Assembly (NCBI RefSeq): GCF_000282035.1
Contig: NZ_AKKA01000064.1
Coordinates: forward strand, 1-61,660
DNA length: 61,660 bases
From: Rhizobium sp. CF122
GTDB lineage: Bacteria > Pseudomonadota > Alphaproteobacteria > Rhizobiales > Rhizobiaceae
Reading direction: 5' to 3'
Below the pieces are notes generated by a model. That model saw only the letters and a list, made by a program, of their open reading frames with translations. It searched no databases and had not been told where the DNA came from. The position numbers were made by a program, and so were the translations under genes. Positions 56,884 through 61,660 of the stretch are shown here, one piece after another. The first letter of the stretch is position 1. Every line of letters starts with the position of its first letter.

Positions 56884-57501
56884 CTAGAGCTCCTGCCCAA
56901 ACCAGGCCGTCGGATCGGAAGCATCCACAAAGGGAGGTTCGAGACGTGCAAACCCACGGGAACCCCAGAAGCGCAGGGCACCATGGTTATCGGCGCTGGC
57001 ACCGAGGTGGACTGCTGTTACGCCGGCGTCTCGGGCATTCGTCAACCATCGATCAAGAAGCCCGGTGCCCATCCCCTGGCCTTGAAGGCGCGGCAGAAGG
57101 TTCATGTGAATATGGGCTGGAAAGGCTTCGGCGATCGCGGCAGGCACCCGAGACGGGTGATGGATCGCGGCGATGTATTTCTGATCCGCATCCCAGCTGG
57201 CCGGATCGCCCTGTGGATCGGCGTACGTCTCTCGGAGCGCCGGCCACCAATCGCGTTCAAGCCGCTCCTCGAAGGAAATCGTGTCGAAGACACCGACGAT
57301 GTAGCCGGCAACCCCTTCAAAATCTTCTGCCACGAAAGCCGTTTCGGGACTGAGCGAGACGTAGGGCGCTGAGTAGACATGGCCGATCAGCTTGCCGTCG
57401 CGATGCAACTCGGACGCATCGCGGCCAGCATCGCCCGTCACCAGCGAGATTCGATAGATCTGTTCGAGATCATCGGCACGGACGGGGCGCAGTATAGTCA
57501 T
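56884..57501 (-). CDS. GNAT-family N-acetyltransferase
   Basis: A 205-residue enzyme: TILRPVRADDLEQIYRISLV, FVAEDFEGVAGYIVGVFDT, acetyl-CoA loop LLPRLQGQGMGTGLLDRWLT and NHGALRFWGSRGFARL. 'H.H..LLP..QG.G.G..L...W' is typical of GH84-C-terminal-like GNATs. It starts overlapping the acyl-CoA dehydrogenase stop, so it is the second gene of that operon. Confidence 0.88.
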   Translation of the reverse strand: MTILRPVRADDLEQIYRISLVTGDAGRDASELHRDGKLIGHVYSAPYVSLSPETAFVAEDFEGVAGYIVGVFDTISFEERLERDWWPALRETYADPQGDPASWDADQKYIAAIHHPSRVPAAIAEAFPAHIHMNLLPRLQGQGMGTGLLDRWLTNARDAGVTAVHLGASADNHGALRFWGSRGFARLEPPFVDASDPTAWFGQEL

Positions 57502-59150
57502 CAGCTTGCCGGCGGATAGAGCAGATCGACGATGTAGCTGGCGTCGAAGCGCGAATCCAGCATGCCGTAGGTCGAGCGCCAGCCGCCTGCGAGCCGCGTC
57601 TCAATGAAGGCGTCGGCGATCCGGCCTGCTCCCAGGCGATACAGTTCGGCGGCGCCGGCAGCGAGTGCGAGCTGTTCGACCAGCAGACGCGCAGCGCCTT
57701 CGTCCCGCTCGCAGAGCGCCATCGCGGCGCGCAGCACGTCGATCGTCTTCTTGCCGGCCGGCCCGAGATCGCGCGCGAGCCCGGCAAACACGGTTTCGAA
57801 GAGATCCTTGCCGCGGTTCAGGATGCGTAGCACGTCGAGCGCCATGACGTTGCCCGAGCCCTCCCAAATCGCGTTGACCGGAGCTTCCCGGTAATGGCGG
57901 GCGATCGGGCGCTCCTCGATGTAGCCGCTGCCGCCGATGCACTCCATCGCCTCGTAGATCAGTGCGGGCGCGATCTTGCAGCACCAGTATTTCGCAACCG
58001 GCGTCATGACGCGGGCGTAGGCCGCCTCTTCGGCACTGCCGCGCGCCCGGTCGAACGCATCGGCGAGGCGGAAGGACAGCGCTGTCGCGGCCGCCACATC
58101 GAGGGCCATATCGGCCAAGACACGCGTCATGATCGGCTGGCTGACCAGCATCTTGCCGAAGACGCTGCGGCCGCGGGTATGGTGCACGGCTTCCGCGAGC
58201 GAGGCACGCATCATGCCCGAGGAGGCCAGCGCGCAGTCGAGGCGCGTCAACGTCACCATGTCGAGAATAGTGCGGATGCCACCATCCGGCGTGCCGAGCA
58301 GGAAGCCGAAGGTATCGCTGAATTCGACCTCGGACGAGGCGTTGGAGCGATTGCCGACCTTGTCCTTCAGACGTTGGAAGTGGAGGCCGTTCGCCGAACC
58401 GTCTTCCAGCAGCCGAGGAACGAGGAAGCAGCCCATCCCATCCTTCGTTTGCGCCAGCATCACGAAAGCGTCGCTCATCGGCGCCGACATGAACCACTTG
58501 TGGCCGGACAGGCGGTAAATGCCTTCGCTGACCTTTTCGGCCGTCGTCTTGTTGGCGCGGACGTCGGTGCCGCCCTGCTTCTCCGTCATGCCCATACCGA
58601 TCGTCACGGCGGACTTCTGCATGGCCGGCTTGTTCGTGGAATCATACTTGCGCGACAGTATCTTCGGCGCCCAATCCTTCTGAACGGCCGGCGAGGCGGA
58701 AAGGGCCGCGACCGAGGCGCTCGTCATTGTCAGTGGGCAAAGATGGCCAGATTCGAGCTGCGCCGTCAGATAGAAGCGCGCCGCCCTGACCTTGTGCGCG
58801 TGGTCCTTCGCCTCGGTATCCGCCTGCGGATCCCACACCGACGAGTGAAGCCCCGATGACATCGAACGGCGCATCAGCGCGTGCCAGGCCGGATGGAACT
58901 CGACGACATCCAGCCGCTCGCCGCGCGGACCATGCGTGCGCAGCTGCGGCGTTCCCTGATTCGCCATGCGCGCCAGCTCCTGCGCCTCCGGCGAGGTCAC
59001 GTAGCGCCCCATATTGTCGAGATCATCGCGGATCCCGCGCGGCAACGTGCCGGTCAGGTCCACGATCAGCGGATCGGACCTGTAGGCATTGATCCCAGAC
59101 CACAGGCTCGGCTGGTTGAGTTCGGCAAGTTTCTCTTCGGCGGGCGTCAT
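57501..59150 (-). CDS. Acyl-CoA dehydrogenase family, AidB-like
   Basis: A 549-residue flavoprotein close in length and layout to E. coli AidB (DNA alkylation response). Marks: TITMASAAL-type helical N-terminus (LTMTSASVAALSASPAVQKD), GMGMTEKQGGTDVRANKTTA, YRLSGHKWFMSAPMSDAFVM, then YEAMECIGGSGYIEERPIAR and EGSGNVMALDVLRIL. FAD-binding; whether it acts as isovaleryl-CoA dehydrogenase or in DNA protection is open. Confidence 0.88.
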   Translation of the reverse strand: MTPAEEKLAELNQPSLWSGINAYRSDPLIVDLTGTLPRGIRDDLDNMGRYVTSPEAQELARMANQGTPQLRTHGPRGERLDVVEFHPAWHALMRRSMSSGLHSSVWDPQADTEAKDHAHKVRAARFYLTAQLESGHLCPLTMTSASVAALSASPAVQKDWAPKILSRKYDSTNKPAMQKSAVTIGMGMTEKQGGTDVRANKTTAEKVSEGIYRLSGHKWFMSAPMSDAFVMLAQTKDGMGCFLVPRLLEDGSANGLHFQRLKDKVGNRSNASSEVEFSDTFGFLLGTPDGGIRTILDMVTLTRLDCALASSGMMRASLAEAVHHTRGRSVFGKMLVSQPIMTRVLADMALDVAAATALSFRLADAFDRARGSAEEAAYARVMTPVAKYWCCKIAPALIYEAMECIGGSGYIEERPIARHYREAPVNAIWEGSGNVMALDVLRILNRGKDLFETVFAGLARDLGPAGKKTIDVLRAAMALCERDEGAARLLVEQLALAAGAAELYRLGAGRIADAFIETRLAGGWRSTYGMLDSRFDASYIVDLLYPPAS

Positions 59151-59329
59151 GAATCGCTTCTAGTGCAAGAGGCAGGCAAAGGGAAACCGGAAGTTATAAT
59201 TTCCCTATCTCTGCAATAGTTGAATTCGGGCAAAATTGCAGGGGGAGACGGGCCTTTCCCACAGCGCAAGCTTGCCGCCGCCCGGCGCACTCTTTATAGA
59301 CCCCGCAGACGACAGCAAGAGGCAGGTTC

Positions 59330-60286
59330 ATGGTCTTCTTTCCCCACCGCCACCTCATCGGTATCAAAGGGCTCACAGAGCAGGATATCACCTTTCTCCT
59401 CGACAAGGCCGACGAGGCCGTCAAGATCAGCCGGCAAAGGGAGAAGAAAACGTCGACGCTGAGAGGCCTCACGCAGATCAACCTTTTCTTCGAAGCCTCG
59501 ACGCGTACACAATCTTCGTTCGAGCTCGCCGGAAAGCGCCTCGGCGCCGACGTGATGAACATGTCGGTCGGCAATTCCTCGGTGAAGAAGGGCGAGACGC
59601 TGATCGATACGGCGATGACGCTGAACGCGATGCGGCCCGATGTGCTGGTTATCCGCCACTCCAGCGCCGGCGCAGCCGCCCTGCTCGCACAGAAGGTTTC
59701 CTGCTCGGTCGTTAACGCCGGCGACGGCCAGCACGAGCATCCGACCCAGGCGCTGCTCGACGCGCTGACAATCCGCCGCTCCAAGGGCAAGCTGTCGCGC
59801 ATCATCGTCGCGATCTGCGGTGACGTGCTGCATTCCCGCGTTGCGCGGTCGAACATCCTGCTGCTAAACGCCATGGGCGCGCGCGTACGCGTCGTTGCTC
59901 CAGCGACGCTGCTGCCTGCCGGCATTGCCGACATGGGCGTCGAAGTCTTCCATTCCATGAAGGAAGGCCTGAAGGACGCCGACGTGGTGATGATGCTGCG
60001 CCTGCAGCGCGAACGTATGTCCGGCGCCTTCGTGCCCTCGGTGCGCGAATACTATCACTTCTACGGGCTCGACGCCGAAACGCTCAAGGCGGCGAAAGAC
60101 GATGCGCTGGTCATGCATCCCGGCCCGATGAACCGTGGCGTCGAGATTTCCTCGGAGGTAGCGGATGGACCGCAGAGCGTGATCGCAGAACAGGTGGAAA
60201 TGGGGGTGGCGGTGCGCATGGCCGTGATGGAGACGCTGCTTGTCTCGCAAAATCAGGGTCCACGCACCGAAGGAGCCGGCGCATGA
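59330..60286 (+). CDS. pyrB: Aspartate carbamoyltransferase catalytic subunit
   Basis: A 318-residue enzyme of pyrimidine synthesis. Carbamoyl-phosphate site [56 protein letters not shown] and [13 protein letters not shown], ending [18 protein letters not shown]. It overlaps the pyrC-like gene by four bases (ATGA), consistent with a stoichiometric complex. Confidence 0.96.
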   Translation: MVFFPHRHLIGIKGLTEQDITFLLDKADEAVKISRQREKKTSTLRGLTQINLFFEASTRTQSSFELAGKRLGADVMNMSVGNSSVKKGETLIDTAMTLNAMRPDVLVIRHSSAGAAALLAQKVSCSVVNAGDGQHEHPTQALLDALTIRRSKGKLSRIIVAICGDVLHSRVARSNILLLNAMGARVRVVAPATLLPAGIADMGVEVFHSMKEGLKDADVVMMLRLQRERMSGAFVPSVREYYHFYGLDAETLKAAKDDALVMHPGPMNRGVEISSEVADGPQSVIAEQVEMGVAVRMAVMETLLVSQNQGPRTEGAGA

Positions 60287-61572
60287 GCAACTCGATCGTC
60301 TTCAAGAACGTTCGCATCGTCGACCCCTCGCGCAATCTCGATGAAGTCGGCACCATCATCGTCAAGGACGGCGTGATCGTTGCAGCCGGTGCGGATGCGC
60401 AGAACCAGGGCACGCCCGCTGGCGCCAAAGTGCGCGATTGCACCGGCCTCGTTGCCACACCAGGCCTGGTGGATGCGCGCGTTCATATCGGTGAACCGGG
60501 CGCAGAACATCGCGAGACGATCGCGTCGGCGAGCCGTGCGGCAGCCGCCGGTGGCGTCACGTCGATCATCATGATGCCGGATACCGATCCTGTCATCGAT
60601 GACATCGCGTTGGTCGAGTTCGTCAAGAAGACGGCGAAGGACAAGGCACTCGTCAACGTCTATCCCGCAGCGGCGATCACCAAGCACCTTGCCGGTGAAG
60701 AAATGACCGAGATCGGCCTGCTGATGGAAGCAGGCGCCGTCGCGTTCACCGATGGCCGCTCCAGCGTCCATGACACCCAGGTCCTGCGCCGGGTCATGAC
60801 CTATGCGCGTGAATTCGGCGCGGTGATCTCCTGCGAGACTCGCGACAAATATCTCGGCGCGACCGGCGTCATGCATGAGGGACTGTTCGCGAGCTGGCTT
60901 GGTCTCGGTGGCATTCCGAAGGAAGCCGAGCTCATCCCGCTCGAACGCGACCTGCGCATCGCCAAGCTGACGCGCGGCAACTACCACGCCGCGATGATCT
61001 CCGTGCCGGAATCGGTCGAAGCGATTGAACTTGCCCGGAGCCGCGGCGCTACCGTGACCTGCGGCATCTCGATCAACAATCTCTCGCTCAACGAGAACGA
61101 CATCGGCGAGTACCGCACCTTCTTCAAGCTCTACCCGCCGCTGCGGTCCGAAGACGACCGCGTGGCGATGGTGGATGCGCTGGCCCGCGGTGCAATCGAT
61201 ATCATCGTCTCCTCGCACGATCCGCAGGACGTCGACACGAAGCGCCTGCCCTTCGGCGAGGCCGCGGACGGCGCCGTCGGCCTCGAAACGATGCTCGCTG
61301 CGGCGCTTCGCCTGCATCACAGCGGTCAGGTAAGCCTCATGCGCCTCATCGATGCGATGTCGACGCGGCCGGCGCTGATCTTCGGCCTCGAGGCCGGCAC
61401 GCTGAAGCCGGGAGCGAAAGCAGATATTACGCTGATCGATCTCGATGACCCTTGGCTTGTTTCGAAGGACATGCTTCTTTCCCGCTCGAAGAACACGCCG
61501 TTCGAAGACGCGCGCTTCAGCGGACGCGCTGTTGCGACCTACGTCGCCGGACAGTGCGTGCATACGATATAA
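60283..61572 (+). CDS. Dihydroorotase-like subunit lacking metal ligands
   Basis: A 429-residue PyrC-type amidohydrolase fold. Where active enzymes have the HxH metal motif (DxHxHxRxPG), this has [18 protein letters not shown]: the first His and the Arg are absent. The later His pair is replaced by [11 protein letters not shown], the NPP region lacks its His ([14 protein letters not shown] then [10 protein letters not shown]), and the DHAPH motif reads [10 protein letters not shown]. It is therefore likely a non-catalytic PyrC' subunit that supports PyrB, with the true dihydroorotase elsewhere. Confidence 0.85.
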   Translation: MSNSIVFKNVRIVDPSRNLDEVGTIIVKDGVIVAAGADAQNQGTPAGAKVRDCTGLVATPGLVDARVHIGEPGAEHRETIASASRAAAAGGVTSIIMMPDTDPVIDDIALVEFVKKTAKDKALVNVYPAAAITKHLAGEEMTEIGLLMEAGAVAFTDGRSSVHDTQVLRRVMTYAREFGAVISCETRDKYLGATGVMHEGLFASWLGLGGIPKEAELIPLERDLRIAKLTRGNYHAAMISVPESVEAIELARSRGATVTCGISINNLSLNENDIGEYRTFFKLYPPLRSEDDRVAMVDALARGAIDIIVSSHDPQDVDTKRLPFGEAADGAVGLETMLAAALRLHHSGQVSLMRLIDAMSTRPALIFGLEAGTLKPGAKADITLIDLDDPWLVSKDMLLSRSKNTPFEDARFSGRAVATYVAGQCVHTI

Positions 61573-61592
61573 AAAGACCACCGGAGGGGAAC

Positions 61593-61660
61593 ATGGTCTC
61601 GGATCTCATGACGTGGCAGATCACGCTGCCGATCGCTTTGGCGGCAGCCGCCATCGGCTA
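61593..61660 (+). CDS. plsY: Glycerol-3-phosphate acyltransferase PlsY, start only
   Basis: Starts after GGAGGG with MVSDLMTWQITLPIALAAAA-IGY and is cut by the window end. The hydrophobic first helix ending AIGY matches PlsY (next expected is LLGSIP). An in-frame ATG five codons in (MTWQ) may be the real start. It would make lysophosphatidic acid from acyl-phosphate. Confidence 0.75.
   Translation, partial: MVSDLMTWQITLPIALAAAAIG

Noticed and set aside
60253..61581. Minus-strand frame over the pyrC-like gene
   Set aside because: Antisense shadow of a gene coupled to pyrB.

Overview
The window looks like chromosomal DNA of a fast-growing alpha-proteobacterium of the Rhizobiaceae, most likely Rhizobium or a close relative. 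The reasons are a short second FtsZ, a B12-dependent ribonucleotide reductase, BA14K, NDUFA12 and DUF2155 genes, IS elements of rhizobial type, and a gatCAB - ruvX - pyrB - pyrC-like - plsY order. This assignment rests on recalled family features and gene order; no database search was run.

Bases 1 to about 21,000 are an accessory region that is heavily decayed. It opens with a truncated IS5-family transposase, a run of small overlapping genes, a family-8 glycosyltransferase and a nuclease/TolA chimera. An IS3-family (IS407-type) element follows at 3352-7245. Its orfB is cut by a second element of about 2.6 kb that carries a large serine recombinase, flanked by TACAAT repeats. Bases 7365-12139 (minus strand) are a gutted prophage head module. 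A phage metallopeptidase gene there is split inside its HExxH motif by a 146-bp miniature IS. An internal deletion joins the start of a DUF2280 gene to the end of a capsid-like gene. Bases 12.2-17.3 kb hold host-like small genes, including a BA14K protein and a three-gene membrane operon with a predicted zinc peptidase. Bases 17.4-20.8 kb are a prophage early-gene remnant: two truncated divergent genes, four small genes, an HNH nuclease, an excisionase-like gene, and a tyrosine integrase broken by an in-frame TGA. This block ends at tRNA-Leu(UAA).

From 21 kb on the sequence is ordinary chromosome. It holds wrbA, a cinA-like gene, a universal stress protein, gpt and nrdJ (with candidate NrdR boxes upstream). 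Next comes an EmrAB-type efflux pair divergent from two paralogous TetR genes that share an almost identical palindromic operator. A haloperoxidase-like hydrolase, a Tat-exported metallo-beta-lactamase-fold enzyme, ftsZ2, panE, an aminotransferase, a DsbA-like protein, aroQ, accB-accC and aat follow. Then come a complex I accessory gene, gatB and gatA-gatC among several GNAT acetyltransferase genes, yjhX, ruvX, an AidB-like acyl-CoA dehydrogenase, and pyrB with a dihydroorotase-like gene that lacks its metal ligands. The window ends at the start of plsY.

The working units in the core are fatty-acid synthesis entry (accBC), the tRNA-dependent amidotransferase (gatCAB), pyrimidine synthesis (pyrB plus pyrC-like) and drug efflux with its two regulators. 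The accessory part is mainly a record of nested insertions and deletions. Its least explained intact pieces are the 15.5-17.3 kb peptidase/membrane operon and the overlapping small genes at 0.7-1.4 kb.
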